This document shows positions 24,901-38,600 of a DNA stretch of 64,000 bases, piece after piece. The translations under genes and the position numbers were made by a program. Origin of the DNA: Nematostella vectensis (lineage: Eukaryota; Cnidaria; Anthozoa; Actiniaria; Edwardsiidae); NCBI RefSeq assembly GCF_932526225.1, contig NC_064044.1, positions 9,868,050-9,932,049 on the forward strand. The letters run 5' to 3'. Position 1 is the stretch's first letter. Every line of letters starts with the position of its first letter. The notes under the pieces were generated by a model. The model was not told where the DNA came from and ran no database searches. It worked only from the letters and a program-made list of their open reading frames with translations.

Positions 24901-26649
24901 GACTAGCTTTCTTTCCGACAATGTCACTATAACCCTCCTTTCCCCTTCCAATGTTGGATGCAACCGTGCGCAAATTTTAAGAAAGACAGCCCGAGTTGAA
25001 AAACATTGTACTGAAGGGAGGGGGAAAAAGGCATCGGAAGGATGGGTTACATTGAGCCCCCGTATGTAGAGAAAAATCCAGAAGATGACAACAATTTTGT
25101 CAAGCATTGAAGCTAATTTATTGTCAGTAGAATCTCAACATAAGGATGTCTCATCCTCACAAACCATCATCATCATCCTTAACAATCTACTTAGACCTAC
25201 CTGTCGTAGCTTATCTATGGCCAGTAGACTCTCCACATTCGAGATGTCTCATTCTCACAAACCATCATCATTATCCTTAACAATCTACCTAGACCTACCT
25301 GTCGTAGCTTATCTATGGCCAGTAGACTCTCCACATTCGAGTTGTCTCACCCTCACAAACCATCATCATCTTTCTTAACAATCTACCTAGACCTACCTGG
25401 TGTAGCTTATGTATGGCCAGTAGACTCTCCATATTTGAGATGTCTCATTCTAACAAACCATCATCATTATCCTTAACAATCTACCTAGACCTACCTGTCG
25501 TAGCTTATCTATGGCCAGTAGACTCTACACATTTGAAATGTCTCGCCCTCACAAACCATCATCACCATTATCCTCATCAATCTACCTAGACCTACCTGGT
25601 GTAGCTTATGTATGGCCAGTAGACTCTCCATATTTGAGATGTCTCATTCTAACAAACCATCATCATTATCCTTAACAATCTACCTAGACCTACCTGTCGT
25701 AGCTTATCTATGGCCAGTAGACTCTCCATATTTGAAATGTCTCATTCTAACAAACCATCATCATTATCCTCATCAATCTACCTAGACCTACCTGGCGTAG
25801 CTTATCTATGGCCAGTAGACTCTCCACATTCGAGATGCCTTTGCTGTAGCGCCGTAATACGGTCTCATCTTCCTCCTCCTCGCCCATGGCTTGTGCTGCC
25901 ATCTGAGCGAGACTAGCACGTTCCTCCGTCTCCTCGCCCGGTTGCTTAGGAAAACACAATAAAGCTATCATTATCAAGTCCATCACTTTTGCAATGGTAA
26001 GCATCATAATCACCATCTTCAAGACCATCACAACAACCATCATCGGCGTCATCAACACCACCACTAACATCACAATCACCATTACTATCACAATCGTTAT
26101 CACAATTATCATCGCCGTCACCATCACCACTACCATCACAATCGTTATCACAATTATCATCGCCGTCACAATCACCACTACCAATACCATCACCATCACC
26201 ATCACCATTACCACTATCATCACAATAATCATCACCACTATCATCTACCTAACCATCACCATCACCGTCACCATCACCACTATCATTACCGTCACCATCA
26301 CCATCACCACTATCATCACCGTTACCATCACCATCACCACTATCATCACCGTTACCATCACCATCACCACTATCATCACCGTTACCATCACCATCACCAC
26401 TATCATCACCGTTACCATCACCATCACCACTATCATCACTACCATCACCGTCACCATCACCACTACCATCACAATCATCATCACCACTATCATCATCATC
26501 ACTATCACCATCATCATCACCACATCATCGTCACTATCATCATCACTATCACCATCATCACCATTACCATCACAATCATTATCACCACTATAATCACCAT
26601 CACCTTCATCTCCAACACAATCAACATCACTACCGACTCAATTACGATT

Positions 26650-26680
<31 letters not shown>

Positions 26681-29600
26681 CTATCTTTATAACAATCTCG
26701 ACTATCTATCGTAGTTACCATTCTAGAATCAATATCAATAATTTCGTAACCAATTTCAACAAAATCATATCGATATCAATGCTCAATTATTTTACTAAAC
26801 CCATCTTTGTCATTATAAACATTGTCACCACCAATTATATAGACACCACTACTATCATGTCATTATCACTTGTGAAATTAACTAATCCTCGCGATCACTG
26901 TCGTCATCTATCATACCCGAGGGATGTGCGAGACCAGCTCGTAGTACACCCCGCAGCTGTAAAAAGCATCCTAGAAATAACAGAACAGCGTGTTCAGCGC
27001 ATTAACAATCACAAAACGCTAACAACTGACATTATGGATGGCTCTTAAAATTCTATATAATAACATATTTATCTTTCTTTAACTAGCGATATCTTTATCT
27101 AGTGATAACTGGGTGGTACGATGCTGTCTTTCTAATTGGCAAATCGTAAAATTTAGTTTCTCCTGAGCATCGGGTAATCAAATGTCCGCTACAGATGCTT
27201 AGAATAAGACTAAGGAGATGCAGTGCGTATCACTTGATATAATTCTCTTAAATGCTTTATTATCTAGAGGGTATTATTATGGTTAATCATACCCTGGAGA
27301 TCTTCCGTAGAATGCTGTCTTTCCAACTCTGTTTCTTGTAGATTCGGACACAGATTCGCTTCCTGAGGACCAGTTCCATGGCAACCGGACTCGACAGACG
27401 GACCACGGCCTGAAATAAGCGTCATTAGATTTCCCTACCCTTTTTTTATCAATAAACAACCAGATCAAATTTAACCAGCTTAAGACAGGACCAGAACACA
27501 TCTAACCAGTTTAAGACAGGACCTGAAAAAGCTAACTAGCTTAAGACAGGACCAGATCAAATTTTACCAGCTCGAGACAGGACCAGATCAAATCAAAGAC
27601 CGGCTTGAGACAGGACCAGATCCAATCTAACTAGCTTAAGACAGGACCTGATCAAAGCTAACCAGCTCGAGACAGGTTCAGATCAAATCACAGACCGGCT
27701 TAAGACAATATCAGATCAAATCTAATCAGGTTAAAACAGGACCAGATCAAATCTAACTAGTTCAAAACAGGACCAGACCAAATCTAACCGACATATAATG
27801 GACCACGGCACGGAATATGCAATCGTTAGATTTCCTCAAAATCTAAGTAATATATCCATACATGCGCAACTTTAACGTACCTTGACAATAAGATAGATGC
27901 GCTCATTGGCGCTGGTGATGCGATTCATGTAGATGGAGTCATGGATAGAGGAGTCCCAAGATGTGGTTGCAGATACCTGAAGATGCAGAAACAGTAAAGT
28001 ACTTAACTGAAAGAAGAGGGTGAGATATTTTAGTGGGGGGAGGGGGGGGGCTGAGGAACTTTAATGAGGGGAGGGTGAGGTTCTAGAGTTGGAGAAGAGG
28101 TGGAAAGAGGGAGAGGGGAAGGTACAGTAAGAAACTTCTATATGGAGGGGTTCCCAGTTTCAGTAGTATATAGTGTCGTAAATGCTTGTTTCCACAGGGT
28201 TCCCAGTGCAGTGTTGGGGACACCTTTGTCTATAGGGTGTTCAGTGCATACCTGTTTCTGGTCGTATTTGATGATCGGCAGCTCCACCATGTTATCAGGG
28301 TTCTCAAAAGAGAGAGTTGTGTCAACTCCAGCAGCGCCAGCGTCCTCATTCAGACCATTACGGAAATCGTCTGACAAAATAAACAAAAGTGAAATAAAAT
28401 CCAAATAGAGGACAATAGTTAGGTTGTGTTTTGCTTTTTAGCCGTAACAGTTCATATACCATTGCAGCAAGAATGAAGCGAAATATGATCAATAATATAG
28501 TTTTAACTGCGGTCTGCTCATTAACTCCTTATGTTGTTTGAAACAGGTAAATGTCAAATAAGAACCGATTGTACTTCCGATTACTCTGACTTGTATGAAC
28601 ACGACATGTTACGCAATACGGCCAAGCAATATGTCAAGCGACTAGTCTTTAATAGCAGTCAGACACGGCAGATTGTATTGACGGTCAACTCCACAATCGC
28701 TGCAAAATAGAGCTTAGGGTCTACGAATTCCTACAGCGCAGAAAACGAGAAGTTTTCTTGGAAATATTCCAAACTGTTATGACAGTGCGACGCGCGCTAA
28801 CGTGGCCGCCTTACGGCCTTGTGAAGTAAACCAATTACAACCAATGAGAATGCGAAAAACGTACTTTCTGATTGACATGTGTTTCACTAGCCAATCAGCG
28901 GCGCAAAGAAATGCTTAAGCACAAATCAGAGAACCACGGAAGTTTGTGTCAATCAAAACCGCGATTCCCGCATACTGATTGGCTAACTTTTCTGAAACTT
29001 TGTATTGGTGGCCACGGTAGCACGCGTCGCAATAAAAGCAGAAGACATTTCAGGAAAGGGTGAAATATTTCTTTTTGTACGTACCATTAAGATCCAGGAA
29101 TATAACTGGAATGTGTGACTCAACATTCGGCCGGATATTCCTGCAGGGGAACCAAGTGTAAATATGCTGTGCATAATGAATGAGCTGTGTAACATAGCAT
29201 GTCAAATTGTGTGACATGTAACACAACATCTTACGTGACGGGGGACCTGTTTTCTCGTGTGACGTGACATGTAACGTTTCTTGCGTGACGCGATATTCTA
29301 TGTGATATGTAATACTCTGCATTGTGTGATGTATTACCCTATAGTGTGCGAAGGGGGGCGCCAGTTTTCCTGGATTCGTCTTTGAGATATGAGGCTTGAA
29401 GTGCAATTTTCAAATGTTCAAAGTATGAATTCTCCTCGTTTTTAGGGAGAAGTTGGGATCTGATCACAAATTAAGCCAACTTTGCTCGCTAATATCTAAA
29501 ATTCATATCTTCTAAATTTCTTTAAAATTTGGAATTAAGCTTTTGGTCAGAGGAACTCCTTGTACGCGGAATCTTGAGCTTATATATTGAGAATTGGAAA

Positions 29601-32600
29601 ATTTAATGCCATTTTTTTCCTCTGTCCGTTTGACTTACTCGTCTGTGGGGGGTGCCCCAGGTATGCCGGATCCGGGGAGAGGGCAGAGCACTGCATTCCG
29701 TTCCTCTGTCAGACACACCCATTGGTCGATAAGCCAGCTTTCTCGCTCCTTGTCTACCACAGACTTGTCTGCAATCGGTAAAATTGAACTCCAGGCTTTG
29801 CCTTAAAATATAAACTATTCACAAAATAGCGAGCATAGTTTTTTTCTCAGTTTCTAGCCCTTTCGTACCTGGATTGTTCATGGAGGAATGGATCTGGTCG
29901 TCTAGGTATTCCCGTCTCTTCATGAGTGAGTTTGACCACTTTTCCCTCATGCTGCGAGATAACCAAGTAAGACATAAGTAGTCAGTTAACCCTATACCAG
30001 CCACCACCATAAGGATGACCCCTATCCCATCCCCAATCCCTCCCCCCTGATGACCAAGTAAGACATGAGTAGCCAGTTAACCCTATACCAGCCACCCCCA
30101 TAAGGATGTACCTATCCCATCTCCAATCCCTCCCAACCCTTCAGTTAACCAAATGATACATGAATAGACAATTAACCCTATCCCCCCGATGACCAAGTGA
30201 TACAAACAAACCATTCTTTTATTTTTGGATTTATTTTGGATACATGAATAGACCCATGACGAAGCAAGATACCCACAGTGCCAGATCTTTCTCCTGGTAA
30301 CTATCCAGCGCAGACTGATTCTTATTCCTCACACAGATGCTGCCCACACTAACAGAGGTGATGATATTACACACCACGGGCAGCGCCCCGGACCTAGCGA
30401 GGGGGCTGACTCGCACCACGAGGCGGCGAGAGTGACCCTGGCGCAACTGGAAGGTGCCGCCCGACTCACTCGCCACGCGCGTCTGGAGCTCTACCGGGGC
30501 GTACACGCCTTGGTCGTTAATTTCGTGGATTTCTACCAGCATTTCCATCTTACGGACGAGTTCGGACCACCTAGGTATGAACATGACATGTCAGGCAATA
30601 CGGCCAAGCAATATGTCACGCGACACAGTCACACTGTAACTATTTCTACCAGCATCTCCATCCTAAGGAAGAGCTCGGAACACCTGAAAATGACGTGTCA
30701 CACAATGCGGTCACACAATACCATGCAACATGACCACGTAATAAGGTCAAACAACAGAAAAATGTGATAGTATCGGTTTCTACCACTATTTCCATCTGAT
30801 AATAATCATTAGTTTATTGAGTCTCCCCTGCAATGACATGTCACGGTCACGCTAAACGGTCACGCAATACCAGCAGATCACACAATGGTAATGATCAAAG
30901 GTGGCGTGATTGATGTGCCTTCAGCTTATCAAAGACGTCCGTGTTCGTTTGTGCGTGTCACGTGACTTACCTGTCCTGTAGACCTTTCTGGGGCGTGTCT
31001 ATGTTCACACTCCAGTTCGCCTTGTTGTGGTTGTCGAAGGCCTGGCAGCGATTACCCCAGACCTCGATGGCGAGGGAGCCCTCAGAAGCGTATTCCAAGA
31101 ATTCCTCAGTCACTTCTATATCAAACATCTGAAGAGACATAAAAAATATATATTAGTTATGAACGGTAGCATTATCATCCTCATCACCATCATTATCACC
31201 ACCACCGCCATCATCACCATTACCCTTATTACTTTCGCCATCATCACCAGGCCCGTACCCAGGAATTTCCCCTGGGGGGTGGGACCTATTTTTTCCGGGG
31301 TGGGGGGGAGGAGTGAGTTCTCTAATAAAAATCTGACCACCACCGAAAAAAACATAAAGGGATTTTTTATGCCTTAACAGTATCTCCACGGTACGTTTAT
31401 TTTGTCGGATTTGGCTACATACTAGATTGATCTAGCTTATGCTTTATAGTTTTGCTACAAATAGCACGGCTATTGAGAACCGAAAGTGAACCTTCGGCCG
31501 TTGTGTGTGTGGGGGGGAGGGGGGGGGGTTGGGGGAGTGCGGTGCGTTTGCACCCCCTGCACCCCACCTGGGTATGGGCCTGATCACCATCACCATCACC
31601 ATCACCATCATCATCGACCAAAGTGCGTTATTACTGACCTGTTTGTTTTCAAAGATCATTGTATTTGTCTTGGGTCCCGGATGTGAGATGCTCGCGTTAA
31701 TAGGAGGCACCACGACGGTGTTTTCATCCTTCCACAGCTGGTACTGACAAAACACGTAATTGCATAGCGCCGGGGGGAGGTCAAATGCTTCGATCACCCT
31801 CACCCCCACGGTCATGATGGAACCAGGGGGGAGCTCTTCAAGGAGATCCGGTCCCTCGTCGTCTTCGGGGAGTAGATCGTCTGGATCTTCGGGACTTATG
31901 CGTCCGTCGGCGTCTGAACCAACAGACTCGTTATCGCTTTGATCATCACCTAAAAGCAAACAGGGTAGATTAGAATATAAAATGTTTTTTTTCGTATTGC
32001 ATAGCGCAAATAACCATTTATGGGAAAACGTTTTCCGTGTCAAAACTAAAAGGAACGAGTATCAAACGGTTTTTTTCTCATTGTGGGTTATAGTCTGCAA
32101 GCACTTCACTGAAGATTGTACTACAGACCAGCCTCCACAGTAAAAGAAGGTTAATGAAGAGCGGTGAGAGACGGGACGTATGGCACAATGCCCTTATCTG
32201 TGAAGACGAGGGATTCAGTCCCTACTGTAATATGACAGGTTTTGACCTGAACTAATTTCGAACCCGTTCCTCTTGCTTGAGAAGCAAAACCACAAAGCAC
32301 CACCGCATGCCACTGAGCTATCGCGCCAGACCTAAAGAATGCTGAGTAAAAGTGTCCTCTTAACATTGAGCAGGCCCGCAGCAAAAGGGCGTTCGGAAGA
32401 ACCACCACCCCCCCCCCCCCCCCCACCCCCGCTCCAAGTCCTGGCTACCTTCCTCACATACGCGCCTCCCTGAACAAGCGCCTTGCCGGAACAATAAAAT
32501 CCGATGAAAAGTACATTAGAATTGAAGCAACGAAACTGAAGGTACTATTGAAGGCTTTGTTATTATGATTCTGAGAGTATTAGTACTTCCTGTAAGTTGC

Positions 32601-35600
32601 AAAAATAAGCGATGTTTATCGAGAGATAAAACAGATTTTGAAATAAGCGCCTCCCCGAAAATAAATGCCCAGCCTGGTCCATGAAAAATTAAGCGCTAGG
32701 GCCCTTATTCGAGCAATAACGGTACGTCCTTCTGGCCAGTTATTGCTCTCAAAGTATTTGAAGTTAGATGTATACATTATACTCTCCTTTGAAAACACGA
32801 CATAATAAGGGTCAGTACGCAGCTCTTACAAGCTGCCATTTGATTAGGCAAATAAACAATATCCGCACCTCGACACAAAGAACGAGAAAAATAGAGACAA
32901 AAGAACTCCTTTGTAGAGCAAAGATAATAGGAGACAAAGCAGCTGCGTACTTACTCCATAATAATCTTGAAAAGGTGGATTCAAATTATCTGAAAAAGTG
33001 TGTGACTTGAATTGTGCAACAATGCGAGAAAATAAACTAACCTGTCACACGAGAAACCTCTACTTTCAAGCGACCACAAACCTGGAAACAAAAACGTTGA
33101 GAAAAAAACATTAAACAAGTTTAACAAGTGGCAAGCGATAGCATTGTCTCATTCTGAAAGGTGATTGGTACATGTATATAATGTGACCGAAAATTATTAA
33201 TACCTAGCTATATTTGTTGCCTGGTGATTGGTTCGTGCATGTCATGTGACTGTTACCTACCTCTCCTTGCTGACTAATGATTGGTGCAGCATACTCGTGA
33301 CTGACATCGTGTAGCAAGCATTCCAAGAACACGTTACAGACGCCGATGAGTGTGTGACACTCCACTTCGAAGAACAGGTCAGTATCGTCCACCTGGGAGG
33401 TGATATGGTCTCTGTTAGTGGATCGCGAATAGGCGGTATCATACAATAAAGCTAACAAATAGGCGGCATCTTATACAATAAAGCTAACAAATAGGCGGTA
33501 TCATACAATAAAGCTAACAAATAGGCGGTATCATACAATAAAGCTGACAAATAGGCGGCATCTTATACAATAAAGCTAACAAATAGGCGGTATCATACAA
33601 TAAAGCTGACAAATAGGCGGTATCATACAATAAAGCTGACAAATAGGCGGCATCTTATACAATAAAGCTAGGAAATAGGCAGCATATTATATAGTAAAGC
33701 TAACAAATAGGCGGTATCATACAATAAAGCTAACAAATAGGCGGTATCATACAATAAAGCTAACAAATAGGCGGTATCATACAATAAAGCTAACAAATAG
33801 GCGGTATCATACAATAAAGCTAACAAATAGGCGGTATTATACAATAAAGCTAACAAATAGGCGGTATCATACAATAAAGCTAACAAATAGGCGGTATCAT
33901 ACAATAAAGCTGACAAATAGGCGGTATCATACAATAAAGCTGACAAATAGGCGGTATTATACAATAAAGCTAACAAATAGGCGGTATCATACAATAAAGC
34001 TGACAAATAGGCGGTATCATACAATAAAGCTGACAAATAGGCGGTATTATACAATAAAGCTAACAAATAGGCGGTATCATACAATAAAGCTAACAAATAG
34101 GCGGCATCTTATACAATAAAGCTGACAAATAGGCGGTATCATACAATAAAGCTGACAAATAGGCGGTATTATACAATAAAGCTAACAAATAGGCGGTATC
34201 ATACAATAAAGCTGACAAATAGGCGGTATCATACAATAAAGCTGACAAATAGGCGGTATTATACAATAAAGCTAACAAATAGGCGGTATCATACAATAAA
34301 GCTGACAAATAGGCGGTATCATACAATAATGCTGACAAATAGGCGGTATTATACAATAAAGCTAACAAATAGGCGGTATCATACAATAAAGCTAACAAAT
34401 AGGCGGTATTATACAATAAAGCTAAAAAATAGGCGGTATCATACAATAAAGCTAACAAATAGGCGGTATCATACAATAAAGCTGACAAATAGGCGGCATC
34501 TTATACAATAAAGCTAACAAATAGGCGGTATCATACAATAAAGCTGACAAATAGGCGGCATCTTATACAATAAAGATGACAAATTGGAGGCATCTTAAAC
34601 AATAAAGCTACGAAATAGGCAGCATATTATATAATAAAGCTAACATATAGGCGGTATCATACAATAAAGCTAACAAATAGGCGGCATCTTATACAATAAT
34701 GCTGACAAATTGGAGGCATCTTATACAATAAAGCTACGAAATAGGCAGCATATTATATAATAAAGCTAACAAATAGGCTGAATCTTATACAATAAAGCTA
34801 ACAAATAGGCTTCATCTAATACAATAAAATTCCCTTTTCCCGTACCTTTTAACAAAATGGTTATTCCTCCTTTACACCCCCTGCTCTCCCCTCCATCGCT
34901 CCCATATATCTTATTATTAAAGAGGTTATCATAATATCATATAATATCATACCGTTATCATAATCACCCTCTTCTATGCCCATCCCCATATCACCCAACA
35001 TCTCTTCTCCATATGTTGTAACTGAATGAGACTCCTTCCGATAGAATCCCCTCTCTAAACCCTCATGTTCTCCCTCCCCCTTTCTCTTCTCATTACCTTG
35101 TCGTTGAATGGTACTCCTTCCTCTATACACTGGTTGTACAGCTCTCGCATGTCATAAATCTTGTTTGACAACTTATCCAGAGACCAGACTAGAAAAAAAA
35201 GCAAACGCTACCTACTATCAATAACTGTCGGTTATAACGCTTTAACATAACGCAGCAAAGTCTGCCTGTATCGGCTTGAACATAATACCAAACATAACAA
35301 GTAAAGGCTAACTCCGGTAGACCTTTAGCTATAATACAATACTATAATATGACACAGAATTATAGAGCTTGATTTTTTTTCTAGCGTGCAGGAGTGAAAT
35401 GAAGGGTGAAATGGTGTAACGGAGAATTTATTTAAAGTAGTTTTTTTACACGCCAGGTGCGCCAGTAGGTCGAATAATGCATAGTGAAGTGATTCCATGG
35501 GGGGAGGGGTGGGCGGCATGATCCTAGGGGGAGGGGGGGGTAGGATGGCATGGTCCCATGGGGAGAGGGGTGAACTCACTTTGAGTGATTCCATAGGGGG

Positions 35601-38600
35601 AGGGTGGGCACCATGATCATTTTGGTAGTGGGGAGACGTGATATTTCGGGGGGAGGGTGGACTCACTTTGAGTTCCTCTGCTTTTGTGTTTGACTACAAT
35701 GGCAACTTCGCTGCTGTAGCCAGAACGACTTTTTCCGAAAGTTAAACTGGAAGTGGGAATCTGCAAAAGGAAAAATGCAGTGAGCCCAACGTCAGAGACA
35801 TATGCCTTTTTGGTCAGTTTATTACCTGTAATGTGACAGCAAAAAAAAAAAAAAATCCATCATGGTCAATCTATTACCTGTAATGTGACAGCAAAATCGG
35901 TGTCTTTATTCATCTCTTCGCTGAGCTGGTTGGCCTCGCTGTAAGAAAATCAGTGAGTCATTAGTGAAGACATTAGATTCTATGTTCCGATGTTAGGTAC
36001 TATCAATATACGCTGAATATAATATTAGCTGAACAATTTATGAGGAAGCCTAATTACATAGCCCAGTGCTATGGTGGTTTTATTCGATGGTAGTATGGTA
36101 TATGCTTGACATTTGAATTTTTTTCCAGGGCTCTATATTGACGGTGAGTATTGTCACCAGTTTACTTCCGGACAGCCGACGGAAACGTCAATTGACAAGA
36201 GACAAAAGAATCTATTACAATTCGCGCTGTTTAACAGGCCACATCATCAAAGAAACTTCCAATAAACACACTGCTTTTACTATTTTGACAATTTTTTTCG
36301 CGTTTTCTGTTAAAAATCACCGGACATTCTTACGTAATCGACCAGAAGTAAACTGGTGAAAATGCGACTTTAACCTGTCAACCTTTTTATCAGGGGACGC
36401 AAACCACCTGATTCCCTGATTTCCTTACCGTACGAGTGTGTTTGCTTTGAGCACTTCCTCTTTTAGCACGAGTGGCCGCTGCTCGGGTCTCGGGTCGTAC
36501 TGTGATTGGCTAAGCTCGCGATCCTCATACCACGACATCCGGGAACCATAACCCGAACTAAACGAGCTCAGGCTCGACGTGCGATCGATTTGTGGTCGGC
36601 TTCCGAACGGGCTCATTTGGACTTCTTTTTTAAGTTCTTCAATCTTCTCTTCGTACATGAGTCTTTGTTTTTCAAGAGCGCCTGGAAGAGACCAGCACGA
36701 AAATAATGAATACCAGCATGAAGAGAATGAATGTTGATTAAAAAAAAATTCTTTGCTTGTAGTGCAAGGAATGTACGCAACCAAAGACACCAGAAATCCT
36801 CGTTTGAGTTAGCACATTTGAGTGTATTTGAGCGCTACAGGGCAGCACCTCTGAATACACTACGTAGCTGGACCGTAACTGGACCGCGTCGCAAAATAAG
36901 GCACATCTCAAAATATTTATAGAGGATTTCGTGGTTTCATTATCAGAATTTAGCCTAAAAATTCCTGTTCCTCCTACCGTGGGCGTATCAACGAAGTATA
37001 AATCTACAAGCAGCTTCAGTAACATCACCTTGTTTGTCTGCCTGGTACTGCTCTTCGAGTGCTCGGACGGACTCCTGTAACGGACCTGGGCAATAACACA
37101 CAAAGTCATATCACTTAGTTTTGATTCTTTTGTAGGCAAATAACTTGCGTCTCCACTTGCGTCCCATGTGTTTGTGTTTATGTGATGTATCAAATACATT
37201 TTGTAGGGGAGACTCAAAAGAACCGCTGGAAATGCTTGCCCGCTGTATCATTTAAAGTAAAGTGCACATACACTAACCAACATTTATGATTGTAAACTGT
37301 GTGGAATAATCTGTTACTAATCGGTTGCCAGGTGCAAGTAAAGGGCAAGTGAGTATGCCAACGCTGAAACTTTATGTAGTCTTCCCCACATGGGTTATAA
37401 GTATTCTCGCGTATCACTTGTGCAATCTCATGAGTTGGTTCCTGTTGCGCGGACATGCATTACGCCATGTGTGTTGCGTGTACTTTCGCGTGTACCTTGC
37501 GCGATTTCGTGCATCATGAGTTCCTGTTGCGCGGACATGAAGTCAACTTGTTGCTCCGGTTGCTGTTCGCTGCTGCCAGGAGGGCGAGGACAATTGATAC
37601 GGAAGAAATGATTGTTGCCCCACAGAATACGGTCCCCGTGACGCAACAGAGTGCGTTCCTTGACATCACGTCCATTTACAAATGTTCTGCAGAAATATAG
37701 AGTGGAAGACTGTTAATGCAAACACTCACGATGATACCGCTACTGATGATAGTGATGATATTATGATGACTTTTGTAACGGTGATAATGTTGATGATGAT
37801 GACAACCATAATAATGCTGCTACTGATGAAAGTGATGGACAGGCATGAAAAGGCGATGGTGATAATGAAAAAGGCGATGATGGCGGTTGATGGCCAGATG
37901 GCGCTGTAGTCATTGACAACGTTGCGCAAAAAAATAGACCATTAGCATTTCTTTCTTCGATTTTTCAATTTACTTTTTTTAACATGGCCCTTGATCCATG
38001 CAACTTCTTCTGGAGTTTTCTTAGAATTTTGGAATTTATTTCAAATTTACAAGGTCCCTAAGTAGGACAATCGTGGATTTAAAGGAGTAGGCAGTTGCGT
38101 ACCAAGGAATTTTTTGGGGTTGGGGGTGCGCAGTCTTCGTGTCATACGGCTAAAAGAAATCTTACCTTGCATTTGGACTGGGCGTTAGGTACACTTCATT
38201 CTCTTCTATGTCCATCTCACAGTGTTCTGGTAGGATCCCTAGCCCACCTAGCTGAATGTCTGGTGTGTGATTAGCGTCCAGGCGTCCGACCTTACTATGC
38301 TCCTACAACAAGAAATGTTTATATTAACTTGGTTATTCGCCTCCCTCAAATAGATTAAGTGTCCAAATAGACACACTTTGGACTAAAATACATCAAATCA
38401 ACAGGATTATGTTGCAATTTCGAAATTTGTTTGAATAAAAGAATGTTGATCAGCCACTCCTTTGCTAATGATCACATGTGACCATATCACTTAACACATT
38501 GGTGGAGAGCCCTTGACTGTACTCATTGGTGGAAAAGCAGTGATCTACACTTTGGTGGAGAACGTGGCTCTACTCATTCGTGGAAAAGCAATGATCTATA

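Noticed and set aside
25994-26593. 199-residue isoleucine/threonine-rich frame
   Set aside because: Trinucleotide microsatellite.
32247-32331. Functional tRNA gene
   Set aside because: A and B boxes are present but the acceptor stem does not pair properly; a SINE head fits better.
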